This document shows, in pieces, positions 17,914-26,933 of a stretch of 64,000 nucleotides of DNA. A program made the position numbers and the translations under genes. Below the pieces are notes generated by a model. The model did no database searches. It was not told the origin of the DNA and saw nothing but the letters and a program-made list of their open reading frames with translations. The first letter of the stretch is position 1. Each line of letters starts with the position of its first letter. Origin of the DNA: Mesorhizobium sp. (GTDB lineage: Bacteria > Pseudomonadota > Alphaproteobacteria > Rhizobiales > Rhizobiaceae); the NCBI RefSeq assembly GCF_024710845.1, contig NZ_JANJTZ010000022.1, positions 106,513 to 170,512 of the forward strand, written 5' to 3'.

Positions 17914-18420
17914 ATGAAGACGCTTCTCCTCTCCACCGCGACCGCGATCGCCGCGCTCGGCGTCGCTTTCGCCTTTGCTCCCCGCAACGACGTCCGCACC
18001 GAGGTGACCATATCCGCCCCTCCGGCCAAGGTGTGGTCGGTGCTCACCGACGCGGCCGGCTATCGCGAATGGAACCCCTTCCTCGTCGACATGAAGGGCA
18101 CGCCCGCCGTCGGCGAAACCCTCGAGAACACGATGAAGCCCGAGGGCGGTAGCGCCATGACCTTCCGCCCGACCGTGCTCGTCGCCGACAAGGACCGCGA
18201 GTTCCGCTGGCTCGGCCGGCTCGTCTTCCCGCGCATCTTCGACGGCGAGCACTATTTCCTGCTGCAGGAAACCGCCGGGGGAACCCGGCTCGTCCACGGC
18301 GAGACGTTTCGCGGCATCCTGCTCTGGGTGATCGGTACCGACCGCTTCCGCGCCGACTTCGAGCGCATGAACGCCGCGCTCAAGGCGCGGGTGGAAGGGG
18401 CGAACCTGGCGGCGAAGTAA
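17914..18420 (+). CDS. SRPBCC (START-like) domain protein with signal/anchor
   Basis: 168 residues. A hydrophobic N-terminus (about 1-22) is followed by an SRPBCC ligand-binding fold (about 29-165) with the usual ISAPPAKVWSVLTDAAGYREWNP opening. Such proteins bind hydrophobic ligands or act as small catalytic folds. The N-terminal segment suggests a membrane anchor or export. A GAAGGAA sequence precedes the ATG. It is divergently arranged with the LysR gene, which probably regulates it. Ligand unknown. Confidence 0.85.
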   Translation: MKTLLLSTATAIAALGVAFAFAPRNDVRTEVTISAPPAKVWSVLTDAAGYREWNPFLVDMKGTPAVGETLENTMKPEGGSAMTFRPTVLVADKDREFRWLGRLVFPRIFDGEHYFLLQETAGGTRLVHGETFRGILLWVIGTDRFRADFERMNAALKARVEGANLAAK

Positions 18421-18433
18421 TCGGTGGCGGTAT

Positions 18434-19120
18434 CTAGCCGCCCCGCGCCGCGAGCAGGATCGCGTCGCGCAGTTCGGCCATGCCCTCGCCCTTCTCGGAC
18501 GAGGTCGCGATGATCTCGGGAAAGGCGGCTGGGCGCTTGCGGATCTTGTCCAGCGTCTCGGCCACCAGCTTCGGCACGGCCGGCGGCTTGATCTTGTCGG
18601 TCTTGGTCAGCACCAGTTGATAGGACACCGCCGCCTTGTCGAGCAGCGACAGGACCTCGTCGTCGATCGTCTTCACGCCGTGGCGCGAATCGATCAACAC
18701 ATAGACACGCTTCAGGGTGACGCGGCCCTTCAGATAGTCGAAGACCAGCTTGGTCCAGGCGTCCACCTGCGATTTCGGCGCCTGGGCGAAGCCGTAGCCG
18801 GGCATGTCGACGAGCGCCATCGGCGGCAGGTCGCCCGCTTCGCCCGAATAGCCGTCGGGCACGAAATAGTTGAGCTCCTGCGTGCGGCCGGGCGTGTTCG
18901 AGGTGCGCGCCAGACCCTTCTGGCCGACGAGCGCATTGATCAGCGACGACTTGCCGACATTGGAGCGGCCGGCAAAGGCGATCTCCGGCGGCCCTTCCGG
19001 CGGCAGGAACTTCATCGACGGCACGCCGCGGATGAAGATCCACGGTCGCGCGAACAAGCCTTCGCCTCCCGCCAATGCTGCCCTGTCCTGTGTGGTCACG
19101 ATCGCCACTCCTTTGCGCAT
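18434..19120 (-). CDS. ysxC: Ribosome-biogenesis GTP-binding protein YsxC/EngB
   Basis: 228 residues. GTPase motifs are intact: G1 [10 protein letters not shown]3 DMPGYG, G4 TKTDK, and the family SNTPGRTQ switch. YsxC/YihA assists late 50S subunit assembly and is essential in many bacteria. The N-terminal ~35-residue extension before the core is common in rhizobial copies. The start at 19120 is the most upstream reasonable ATG; one at residue 36 would begin right at the core. It converges on the SRPBCC gene. Confidence 0.95.
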   Translation of the reverse strand: MRKGVAIVTTQDRAALAGGEGLFARPWIFIRGVPSMKFLPPEGPPEIAFAGRSNVGKSSLINALVGQKGLARTSNTPGRTQELNYFVPDGYSGEAGDLPPMALVDMPGYGFAQAPKSQVDAWTKLVFDYLKGRVTLKRVYVLIDSRHGVKTIDDEVLSLLDKAAVSYQLVLTKTDKIKPPAVPKLVAETLDKIRKRPAAFPEIIATSSEKGEGMAELRDAILLAARGG

Positions 19121-19206
19121 CGCATCGGTCGTCGGGAGGGCATTGTCAACCTCGGCGTCGATTTCCGCGCCTTGTCAGCGCGTCCCACGGGGCCTAAATT
19201 GCCGGC

Positions 19207-19242
19207 ATGATGTTCATGTCCACCTTCTTCCCCCTCATCTGA
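19207..19242 (+). other. Possible 11-codon leader ORF
   Basis: An ATG-started, 11-codon frame encoding a hydrophobic peptide (MMFMSTFFPLI) lies in the 205-base spacer before the PhyH gene. No convincing ribosome-binding site precedes it. It may be a leader peptide or chance; nothing else was seen in this spacer. Confidence 0.2.
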
Positions 19243-19325
19243 CCCGACGCTCAGCCGGGGCGCGGCGACGCGCAGAGATGATTTGACGGAGCCGCGGGGC
19301 GGTTTCCGAACGGAGAAGAACGAAC

Positions 19326-20111
19326 ATGCCGAACATCAACCAGACCGGCCTCGGTGAGGCCCCGGTCGAAGACTTCATCGAGTGCGGCTATCACAAGCTG
19401 GAGGGCGCCTTCAGCGCCGATCTCGCCGCCGATATCCGCGACATCCTCTGGAAGGTCATGGGCCTGTCGCCGGACGAGCCCGGCGGCTGGACGACGCCTG
19501 TCGTCCGCCTTCCCTTCATGACCGCACCGCCCTTCGTGGCGGCCGCGAACACTCCGATCCTGCATGCGGCCTATGACGAACTCGTCGGCGCCGGCCGCTG
19601 GATCGCGCCGACGGGCCTGGGGACCTTTCCCGTTCGCTTCCCCTCGCCGGACGATCCCGGCGATGCCGGCTGGCACGTCGACATGAGCTTCGGCACCGAC
19701 GATCCGGACTTCATGCAATGGCGCGTCAATGTCAGAAGCCGCGGCCGGGCGCTGCTGATGCTCTTCTTGTGCTCGGATGTCGGGCAGGATGACGGCCCGA
19801 CGAGAATCCGAGTCGGTTCGCATCACGACATCGCGCGTCAGCTCCTGCCACGCGGCGAGGAGGGCATGACACTTGGCGAACTCGCCGCCGACGGTTTCGC
19901 TTCGACCGCTGGGTGCAACGAGGTGCTGGCCACAGGCGCGGCGGGCACGGTCTATCTCTGCCATCCGTTCCTGATGCATTCGGCCCAGCCCAACCGTGCC
20001 GGCCGGCCCCGTTTCATGGCGCAGCCGCCGCTCCTGCCCAGGGGCGATTTCGATCCGGCGCTGCCGCCGTCGCCGGTCCAGCTGGCGATCAGGCGGGCCT
20101 GCCGCCTTTGA
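19326..20111 (+). CDS. Phytanoyl-CoA dioxygenase (PhyH) family protein
   Basis: 261 residues. The Fe(II)-binding HxD is in GWHVDMSFG (about residue 119), the distal histidine is probably in CHPFLMHSAQPN, and the 2-oxoglutarate-binding arginine is in GRPRF. These are non-heme iron 2-oxoglutarate-dependent oxygenases that hydroxylate varied small molecules; the substrate here is unknown. GGAGAAG precedes the ATG at 19326. It converges on the MFS gene with a 42-base spacer. Confidence 0.85.
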   Translation: MPNINQTGLGEAPVEDFIECGYHKLEGAFSADLAADIRDILWKVMGLSPDEPGGWTTPVVRLPFMTAPPFVAAANTPILHAAYDELVGAGRWIAPTGLGTFPVRFPSPDDPGDAGWHVDMSFGTDDPDFMQWRVNVRSRGRALLMLFLCSDVGQDDGPTRIRVGSHHDIARQLLPRGEEGMTLGELAADGFASTAGCNEVLATGAAGTVYLCHPFLMHSAQPNRAGRPRFMAQPPLLPRGDFDPALPPSPVQLAIRRACRL

Positions 20112-20153
20112 AACCCGGACCGCCCGGAGGCCAGGCGACCTTCGGGCAGTCCA

Positions 20154-21353
20154 TCACAACCCCTTCGGCACATAGCGCCAGGTCAGCCAGCCGCAGACTG
20201 CGAGAAACAGGCCGAGCGTCGCAAACACCCCGCCGAGGCCGGTGAAGGCCAGCACGACCGAATAGACCAGCGGCGGCAGGAGTTCGGAGAGGTCGAGATA
20301 GGTGCGGTAGACCGCCGACATCTGCGGCCGCTCGTGCACGCGCACCGCGCGCATGAAGGCGGTCGAGCCGAGCGCGTCCAGCGCGATGATGAAGAAGGCC
20401 GTGAGCAGCAGGCAGCCACCCGCGGCAAGCGGCGCAACCTCGCCGAAAACCGCGGCCGCGAACAGCGAGAGTGTCGCGGCGAAAAAGGCCAGAGCCATGA
20501 CGGGGCGCGCGCCGAAGCGCTTGCCGGCCTTGCCCCACGGGATGGCAACGAACAGCAGCGCATTGCCGGCGGAGACAAGCAGGCCGCCGGCGAGGCTGCC
20601 CTGCCCGGTCGCCACCATCAGGATCGGCCCGTAGACGAAGAAGGTCGTCCAGAAGCAGGAGCGGCCGAAGGCGATCAGCCAGGCGAGCCTGAGCCGCGGC
20701 TGCGCGATGAACCGGCCGATATTGGCGAGCGGGTTGGATGGCCGGGTCACGCCCGGCCGGATCGCCTTGTCGTCGCTCAGCCGGAAATACCAGAACAGCG
20801 CGAGCAGGATCGCGCAGAAGACGACGACGATGCCGTGCGCCGCCCAGAGGCCGAAATGGCTGTAGAGAAGCACGCCGATCGTCGGCCCGCCGGTCCAAGC
20901 GAGCGTCGAGAATGCCATGCGCAGCGATTCCGCCTCGATGAACTTGGTCTTGGCGATATGGTCCATGATGTAGAGGTTGAGTGTGATCGACAGAGCGCTC
21001 GCGCCCATCACGCGAAACAGCATGCCGAGAAGCTGCCCTACGAGCGTATCGGTGAGGAAAGCCGCCGCGCCGAGCGCCAGCGACACCACGCCGGCGGTGT
21101 AGACCCACCGCCGCGCGAAACGGACGATCAGCATCGGCATGAACAGCGTCACCGACAGCCCGGTCAGCGCCACCAGCGTATAGAGCAGCGACACCGCCTG
21201 CTTGTCGTGCAGCAGCTGGTAGGCCTGGATCGGAATGACGCTCGACACCGACGCGCGGGCAAAGGATTCCACCGCGTAGAGCAGGGCAAAGGTGCGCGCG
21301 CCGGGTGTCCTGACGGCGGGAAGCCAGATCGGGTGTTGGACCTGCGTCGCCAT
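20154..21353 (-). CDS. Major facilitator superfamily transporter
   Basis: 399 residues with 12 predicted membrane segments in two six-helix halves. It is an MFS permease, with a long central loop near residues 180-200. The ATG at 21353 leaves a short cytosolic leader before helix 1; the frame stays open upstream without similarity. It is divergent (221 bases between starts) from a UxaA-type dehydratase, suggesting but not proving transport of a related sugar acid. Confidence 0.85.
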   Translation of the reverse strand: MATQVQHPIWLPAVRTPGARTFALLYAVESFARASVSSVIPIQAYQLLHDKQAVSLLYTLVALTGLSVTLFMPMLIVRFARRWVYTAGVVSLALGAAAFLTDTLVGQLLGMLFRVMGASALSITLNLYIMDHIAKTKFIEAESLRMAFSTLAWTGGPTIGVLLYSHFGLWAAHGIVVVFCAILLALFWYFRLSDDKAIRPGVTRPSNPLANIGRFIAQPRLRLAWLIAFGRSCFWTTFFVYGPILMVATGQGSLAGGLLVSAGNALLFVAIPWGKAGKRFGARPVMALAFFAATLSLFAAAVFGEVAPLAAGGCLLLTAFFIIALDALGSTAFMRAVRVHERPQMSAVYRTYLDLSELLPPLVYSVVLAFTGLGGVFATLGLFLAVCGWLTWRYVPKGL

Positions 21354-21574
21354 GGAGCCGCACCGGGAATCGCGAATGATGCTCGCAAGGCCGGGCCTGT
21401 CGCATTGTCGCGAAACCGACCTGGGGGAAGGGAATTGCGAAGCCAGCCAGGGCACGAGATGGGCCAGAGATCGCTGTGAACGCGGTGGAGGCGCTTGCGC
21501 TTGGGGGCCGGGCGCAATAACTTCCATACAAGTTTGAGCGGGCCGTCCGGCGGCCCCGGACGGACGGAGCCAGC

Positions 21575-23101
21575 GTGAACAGCAAGACAGCAAGGACTCT
21601 GCGGCTCGGCGCCGAGGACAATGTCCTCATCGCCGTGGAGCGTATCGAGGCGGGAGAGATGTCCGCCGACGGCATCGTCGCCCGCGCGCGCATCCCTTTC
21701 GGCCACAAGATGGCGAGCCGGCTGATCGGTTCGGGTGAGCCGGTGCGCAAGTTCGGCCAGATCATCGGCTTCGCCAGCCAGCCGATCGAGCCGGGCGACT
21801 GGGTGCACGAGCACAATGTCGGCCTGCACGATTTCGAGCGCGACTACCAGTTCTGCGCCGACGCGCGGCCGGAGAATGTGCTGCCGGTCGAGGAACAGGC
21901 GACGTTCCAAGGTTTTCGCCGCGCCAATGGCCGCGCCGGCACGCGCAACTATCTCGGCATCCTGACCAGCGTGAACTGCTCGGCCTCGGTCGCCCGCTTC
22001 ATGGCGGAAGCCGCGACGCGCTCCGGCCTGCTGGACGATTTTCCCAATGTCGACGGCGTCGTCTCGTTCACCCACGGCACCGGCTGCGGCATGGCCGGCT
22101 CCGGCGAAGGCTTCGACATCCTGCAGCGCACGCAATGGGGCTATGCCGGCAACCCGAACCTCGGCGCGGTTCTGCTCGTCGGCCTCGGCTGCGAAGTGTT
22201 CCAGATCGGCCGGATGAAATCCACCTACGGCATGGCGGAAGGCGAGACCTTCCGCTCGATGACGATCCAGGACACCGGCGGCACGAGGAAAACCATCGAG
22301 CAGGGCCTCGCCCGCATCCGCGAGATGCTGCCTTCGGTCAACGCGGCGAAGCGCGAGACGCTGCCGGCCTCGCAGCTGACGCTCGCGCTGCAGTGCGGCG
22401 GCTCGGACGGCTATTCCGGCATCACGGCGAACCCGGCGCTCGGCGTCGCCGCCGACATCCTGGTCAAGAACGGCGGCACCGCGATCCTGTCGGAAACGCC
22501 CGAAATCTACGGCGCAGAGCATCTGCTGACCCGCCGGGCGCGGACCCGCGAGGTGGGCGAAAAGCTCGTCGAGCGCATCCACTGGTGGGAGGAGTATACG
22601 GCCCGCCTCGGTGGCGAGATGAACAACAACCCCTCGCCCGGCAACAAGGCGGGCGGGCTGACCACCATCCTGGAGAAGTCGCTGGGCGCCGCCGCCAAGG
22701 GTGGCTCGACGACGCTCAACGCCGTCTACGAATATGCCGAACCCGTCACCGAGAAGGGCTTCGTCTTCATGGACACGCCCGGCTACGACCCGGTCTCGGC
22801 CACCGGGCAGGTCGCCGGCGGCGCCAACATCATCTGCTTCACCACCGGCCGAGGCTCGGCCTATGGCTGCAAGCCGGCGCCCTCGATCAAGCTCGCCACC
22901 AACACGCCGATGTACGAGCGGATGAAGGACGACATGGACATCAATTGCGGCGACATCCTCGACGGCGTCAGCGTCGCCGACAAGGGCCGCCAGATCTTCG
23001 ACGAGATTCTGGCGGTCGCTTCCGGCAAGAAATCGAAGTCGGAGGAGCTCGGCTACGGCGACAACGAGTTCGTGCCCTGGCAGATCGGCGCGGTGATGTA
23101 G
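21575..23101 (+). CDS. UxaA-family altronate/galactarate dehydratase
   Basis: 508 residues from a GTG at 21575, preceded by ACGGAGC. The N-terminal SAF domain (about 1-95) is followed by the large GD_AH domain with GRAGTRNYLGI, SFTHGTGCGM, CGGSDGYSGITANPALG and MFMDTPGYDPVSATG-like landmarks. The family dehydrates altronate, galactarate or related sugar acids with Fe2+. The fused SAF and catalytic domains match single-chain UxaA. No uxaB or uxaC gene is adjacent, so altronate is likely but not certain. Confidence 0.9.
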   Translation: MNSKTARTLRLGAEDNVLIAVERIEAGEMSADGIVARARIPFGHKMASRLIGSGEPVRKFGQIIGFASQPIEPGDWVHEHNVGLHDFERDYQFCADARPENVLPVEEQATFQGFRRANGRAGTRNYLGILTSVNCSASVARFMAEAATRSGLLDDFPNVDGVVSFTHGTGCGMAGSGEGFDILQRTQWGYAGNPNLGAVLLVGLGCEVFQIGRMKSTYGMAEGETFRSMTIQDTGGTRKTIEQGLARIREMLPSVNAAKRETLPASQLTLALQCGGSDGYSGITANPALGVAADILVKNGGTAILSETPEIYGAEHLLTRRARTREVGEKLVERIHWWEEYTARLGGEMNNNPSPGNKAGGLTTILEKSLGAAAKGGSTTLNAVYEYAEPVTEKGFVFMDTPGYDPVSATGQVAGGANIICFTTGRGSAYGCKPAPSIKLATNTPMYERMKDDMDINCGDILDGVSVADKGRQIFDEILAVASGKKSKSEELGYGDNEFVPWQIGAVM

Positions 23102-23134
23102 GGGCGGCCGTTCGCGCGCTTCCGCAGCGCAGTT

Positions 23135-23271
23135 GCCCCTCACCCTTACCCTCTCTCCGCATGCGGGGAGAGGGGGACGCCAACGTCGAGCCTGGTTCTC
23201 CTGCGTAGCGCCACACCGTTCGCGATCCCCCTCTCCCCGTTCTTCACGGGGAGAGGGTACGGGTGAGGGGC
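23135..23271. repeat. Nested palindromic intergenic repeat (rhizobial type)
   Basis: The outer arms at 23135-23158 (GCCCCTCACCCTTACCC...) and 23248-23271 (...GGGTACGGGTGAGGGGC) are near-perfect inverted copies with about two mismatches. Each arm forms part of an inner hairpin (CTCTCTCCGC/GCGGGGAGAG, and CCCCTCTCCCCG/CGGGGAGAGGG). This resembles the dispersed palindromic elements common between rhizobial genes. It sits between convergent genes and may also act as a bidirectional terminator. Confidence 0.8.
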
Positions 23272-23290
23272 AGCGCCGACGGCAATCTTC

Positions 23291-25423
23291 CTACCGCCAC
23301 ATCCCCCGCATCTTCGCCTTCAAATCCACACGCACGTCGGGCTGCGGGCCCTTGCCCGGCACCGCCGAGGGCGGCGGCCAGGAGGTGCGGGCGAAGCTTG
23401 GCAGGATGTGGTCCGGGATGAAGCGCGTGCGCGAGGCGTAGACGTGGCGGTCGCCGCGCGCGGCCTGGCCGTGGACGAAGAACCGCTGCGGCGTGACGAG
23501 GTGGAGCGAATCCTTCGCCCGCGTCATCGCGACATAGAGCAGCCGGCGCTCCTCCTCGATCTCCTCCTTCTCGCCCACCGCGAGGTCCGACGGAATGCAG
23601 CCGTCGACGGCGTTGAGCACGAAGACCTTGGTCCATTCCTGCCCCTTGGCCGAATGGATGGTGGAGAGGATCACGTAGTCCTCGTCGAGATGCGGCGGGC
23701 CGGCCTCGTCGCTGGTCGCGTCCGGCGGGTCGAGCGTGAGGTCGGTGAGAAAGCGTTCGCGCGACGGATAGCCGGCGGCGATCTGCTCGAGCTGAAGCAG
23801 GTCGGCGCGGCGCACCGCCGCGTCCTCGTGGCTGCGCTCCAGATGCGGCTCGTACCAGAGCCGCGCGCGCTCGAGGTCGCCCGGCCAGGACGATTTCTGG
23901 CGCAAGCCGGTGAACAGCGACACGAAGTCGGGAAAGTCCGTCTCGGCGCGCGCCGGCGGGCGGAAGAACTGCAGCCCGAGGCTGACGTCGAGCGCTCGCT
24001 CCATCGCCTCCATCGCGGCGGAAGCGGCCGCCGGGCCGATGCCCGGCATCAGCTGCAGCACGCGAAAGCCCGCCACCCGGTCGCGTGGGTTTTCCGCGAA
24101 GCGCAACACCGCCAGCAGGTCCTTCACATGCGCCGAATCGAGGAATTTCAATCCGCCGAACTTGACGAATGGGATGTTGCGCCGCGTGAGCTCCACCTCC
24201 AGCGGCCCCGAATGGTGCGAGGCGCGGAACAGCACCGCCTGCTGCTTGAGCGCAACGCCCTCCTCTCGCGCGGCCAGCACCTGCTCGCAGACATAGTTCG
24301 CTTGCTCCGCCTCGTCGCGCACCGTGGCGAGGATCGGCTTCTCCGCCGAGCGCCGCTCGGTCCAGAGATTCTTGGTGAAGCGTTCCGACGCCTCGCCGAT
24401 CACCGCGTTGGCGGCGGCGAGGATCGCGTCGGTCGAGCGGTAGTTGCGGTCGAGCGTGACGACCTGCGCCTCCTCGGCAAACAGCTTCGGGAAGTCGAGG
24501 ATGTTGCGCACCTCGGCCGCGCGGAACGAGTAGATCGACTGCGCGTCGTCGCCGACCACGGTCAACCCGCGCCCGTCCGGTTTCATCGCGGTCAGGATCG
24601 TCGCCTGCAGGCGGTTGGTGTCCTGGTACTCGTCGACCAGGACATGGTCGAAGCGGCCGCCCAGATGTTCCGCGATCGCGGGCTCGGCGCACATCTGCGC
24701 CCACCACAGCAGCAGGTCGTCGTAGTCGAGCACGTTCTGTGCCTGCTTGGCCTCGACGTAAGCCGCAAACAGTTGCTTCAGCTCCGCCGCCCAGCCGATG
24801 CACCAGGGAAACGCCTTGCCCAGCACCTGATCCAGCTCGGCCTGAGCGTTCACCGCGCGCGAGTAGATCGCCCGGCACGTGCCCTTGGCCGGAAACCGGC
24901 TCTCGGTCTTCGACAGGCCGAGATCGTGGCGCACGAGGTTCATCAGGTCGGCCGAATCCTCGCGGTCGTGGATGGTGAAGGCCGGATCGAGCCCGATCTC
25001 CAGCGCATAGTCGCGCAACAGCCGCGCGCCGACCGAATGGAATGTGCCGGCCCAGTTCAGCCCCTGTGTCAGCACCGCCGCCCTGTCGCCCATGACCTCC
25101 GCCGCGATGCGCTCGACGCGCCGCGACATCTCGTTCGCCGCCCGGCGCGAGAAGGTCATCAGCAGGATGCGGCGCGGGTCGGCGCCCTTGACGATCAGAT
25201 GGGCGACCCGGTGCGCCAGCGTGTTGGTCTTGCCGGAGCCGGCGCCCGCGATGATCAGCAGAGGTGATGCGACCTCGCCGCCGCCATGCTCCACCGCCGC
25301 GCGCTGGGCCTCGTTTAGGCGGGCGAGATGGTCCTTGGGCGGCAGCGCGGGGGCCTGAGGCTCCGGCGGCGGCGCGGCGGCATTCGAATCACGGACGGCG
25401 AGGGTCATCTCGCCATCAAGCAC
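23291..25423 (-). CDS. UvrD/PcrA/Rep-like ATP-dependent DNA helicase
   Basis: 710 residues of superfamily 1A. The motifs run in order: Walker A GAGSGKT (about residue 61), motif II DEYQDTN, motif III GDDAQSIYSFR, motif IV DRNYRST, motif V STIHSAKGQEW and motif VI LLYVAMTRAK. This is a 3'-5' unwinding enzyme of repair or recombination; the architecture is nearest UvrD/Rep. The start may be 25423 or the ATG 5 codons later. It is a single gene downstream of hemN on the same strand. Confidence 0.93.
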   Translation of the reverse strand: MLDGEMTLAVRDSNAAAPPPEPQAPALPPKDHLARLNEAQRAAVEHGGGEVASPLLIIAGAGSGKTNTLAHRVAHLIVKGADPRRILLMTFSRRAANEMSRRVERIAAEVMGDRAAVLTQGLNWAGTFHSVGARLLRDYALEIGLDPAFTIHDREDSADLMNLVRHDLGLSKTESRFPAKGTCRAIYSRAVNAQAELDQVLGKAFPWCIGWAAELKQLFAAYVEAKQAQNVLDYDDLLLWWAQMCAEPAIAEHLGGRFDHVLVDEYQDTNRLQATILTAMKPDGRGLTVVGDDAQSIYSFRAAEVRNILDFPKLFAEEAQVVTLDRNYRSTDAILAAANAVIGEASERFTKNLWTERRSAEKPILATVRDEAEQANYVCEQVLAAREEGVALKQQAVLFRASHHSGPLEVELTRRNIPFVKFGGLKFLDSAHVKDLLAVLRFAENPRDRVAGFRVLQLMPGIGPAAASAAMEAMERALDVSLGLQFFRPPARAETDFPDFVSLFTGLRQKSSWPGDLERARLWYEPHLERSHEDAAVRRADLLQLEQIAAGYPSRERFLTDLTLDPPDATSDEAGPPHLDEDYVILSTIHSAKGQEWTKVFVLNAVDGCIPSDLAVGEKEEIEEERRLLYVAMTRAKDSLHLVTPQRFFVHGQAARGDRHVYASRTRFIPDHILPSFARTSWPPPSAVPGKGPQPDVRVDLKAKMRGMWR

Positions 25424-25450
25424 CGTTCACGGCTTGTTCGCAACGATTGC

Positions 25451-26821
25451 TCACACCGCCAGCGAATGCCTTGCCGCGCCGCTGCCGAGATAGGCGTCGA
25501 AGCGCGCGGCGATGGTGCGCACATAGGGCCGGGCCTCGGCGGGGACATCGTAGCGGCCGCCCCTGGCGCACAGCGCCTCACGGTCGGTCTGGGCGAGCAC
25601 GGCCGCCTCCGAGAGCACCGGCGCACAGGCATGGCCGAAGCGGGACACCGCCTCGTCGGCCGAGAAGCCGAAATCGCACATCAGCCGCTCGATGACCCAG
25701 GAGCGCACGCGGTCGTCCTCCGACAGTTCGACGCCGCGGGCGATCGCCAGATGGCCGGTGTCGACCTGGCGCTGGTAGTCCAGGGTCGAGGTGATGTTCT
25801 GGGCGTATCCCTCCCGGTAGCGGCTCACCGACGAGGGCCCGAGACCGATCAGCGTCTCGCACGGATCGTCGGTGTAGCCCTGGAAATTGCGGTGCAGCCG
25901 GCCGGCCGCCGCCGCGTGCGTCAGGCTGTCGGTCGGCAGCGCGAAATGGTCGATGCCGATCGGAACATAGCCTGCCTCGACGATCAATCTGGCCGCGGCC
26001 AGCGACTGTTCGAGCCGGGCGGTGCCGTCCGGCAGCCAGGCATTGTCGATCATCGTCTGGTGCTTCTTGAACCAGGGAACGTGCGCATAGCCAAACAGCG
26101 CGATCCGGTCGGGACGCAGCGTCAGCGCCTGTGCGACCGTGGCCTCGACGCTTTTGACCGTCTGGTGCGGCAGGCCGTAGAGCAGATCGAGGTTGAGCGA
26201 TCGCACCCCGCGCCGGCGAAGCCCTTCCACGACGGATCGAGTCAATTCGAAGCTCTGCTCGCGGTTGATCGCCTGCTGCACCTTCGGGTCGAAATCCTGC
26301 ACGCCGAGGCTGGCGCGGGTCAGCCCGGCGCCCGCCAGCACGTCGAGCTTCTCGTCGGTCATGTCGTTCGGATCGATCTCGACGGAGAGTTCGGCCGTGT
26401 CGGCCCCCTTGAAGGAGGCCCGCAGCCGGGCCACGAGTTCGCGGAAATCGGAAGGTGCCAGCATGGTCGGCGATCCGCCGCCGAAATGGATCGCCGCGAC
26501 GCGGGTGCGCGTGCCGATGCTTGCCGCGACGGTTTCGATCTCCGCGTGAAGCGACCTCAGGAAGCGTGCCACCGGCTCGTAGCGATGCGTCTGCTTGGTG
26601 TGGCAGGCACAGAACCAGCAAAGGCGGTCGCAGAACGGAACGTGCAGGTAGAGCGAAACCGCGTCGCCGTCGGGAATGGCGTCGATCCAGCGGGAGACAG
26701 TCGCTTCGTCCACGCCGGCATGGAAATGCGGCGCGGTCGGATAGCTGGTGTAGCGCGGTGCGGTTTCGGCAAGGCGGCGATCTGGTGACGTCACGGTTTC
26801 ATCCTCTGTTGCCGCCTCCAT
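25451..26821 (-). CDS. hemN: Oxygen-independent coproporphyrinogen III oxidase
   Basis: 456 residues. The radical-SAM cluster motif is CDRLCWFCAC (CX3CX2CXC, about residues 64-73), preceded by YTSYPTAPHF, and the family GGGSPT follows. HemN makes protoporphyrinogen IX precursors under low oxygen, supplying heme for the cbb3 oxidase encoded downstream. It is divergent from fnrN, and a TTGAC-N4-ATCAA box lies between the two start codons, with its centre about 30 bases upstream of this ATG. FNR control of hemN is well known in rhizobia. Confidence 0.95.
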   Translation of the reverse strand: MEAATEDETVTSPDRRLAETAPRYTSYPTAPHFHAGVDEATVSRWIDAIPDGDAVSLYLHVPFCDRLCWFCACHTKQTHRYEPVARFLRSLHAEIETVAASIGTRTRVAAIHFGGGSPTMLAPSDFRELVARLRASFKGADTAELSVEIDPNDMTDEKLDVLAGAGLTRASLGVQDFDPKVQQAINREQSFELTRSVVEGLRRRGVRSLNLDLLYGLPHQTVKSVEATVAQALTLRPDRIALFGYAHVPWFKKHQTMIDNAWLPDGTARLEQSLAAARLIVEAGYVPIGIDHFALPTDSLTHAAAAGRLHRNFQGYTDDPCETLIGLGPSSVSRYREGYAQNITSTLDYQRQVDTGHLAIARGVELSEDDRVRSWVIERLMCDFGFSADEAVSRFGHACAPVLSEAAVLAQTDREALCARGGRYDVPAEARPYVRTIAARFDAYLGSGAARHSLAV

Positions 26822-26844
26822 GCCCGAAATGCCGCAACCCGACG

Positions 26845-26858
26845 TTGACGTGGATCAA
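26845..26858. promoter_or_regulatory. FNR/FixK-type box between hemN and fnrN
   Basis: TTGAC-GTGG-ATCAA matches the TTGAY-N4-ATCAA box. It lies between divergent hemN and fnrN. Its centre is 82 bases upstream of the fnrN ATG, so a start site about 41 bases downstream would give class II activation of fnrN. Close to the hemN start it could also act negatively. Confidence 0.8.
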
Positions 26859-26933
26859 GCAACGTGCAGGTCTGACAGTCTGCCGCAGCGCAATAAGTTG
26901 ATATCGGTGCTAGTTCAGCCTGCGAGGCTGGCG

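Noticed and set aside
23135..23271. CRISPR-like repeats
   Set aside because: Only two inverted, not directly repeated, units and no spacer periodicity or cas genes.
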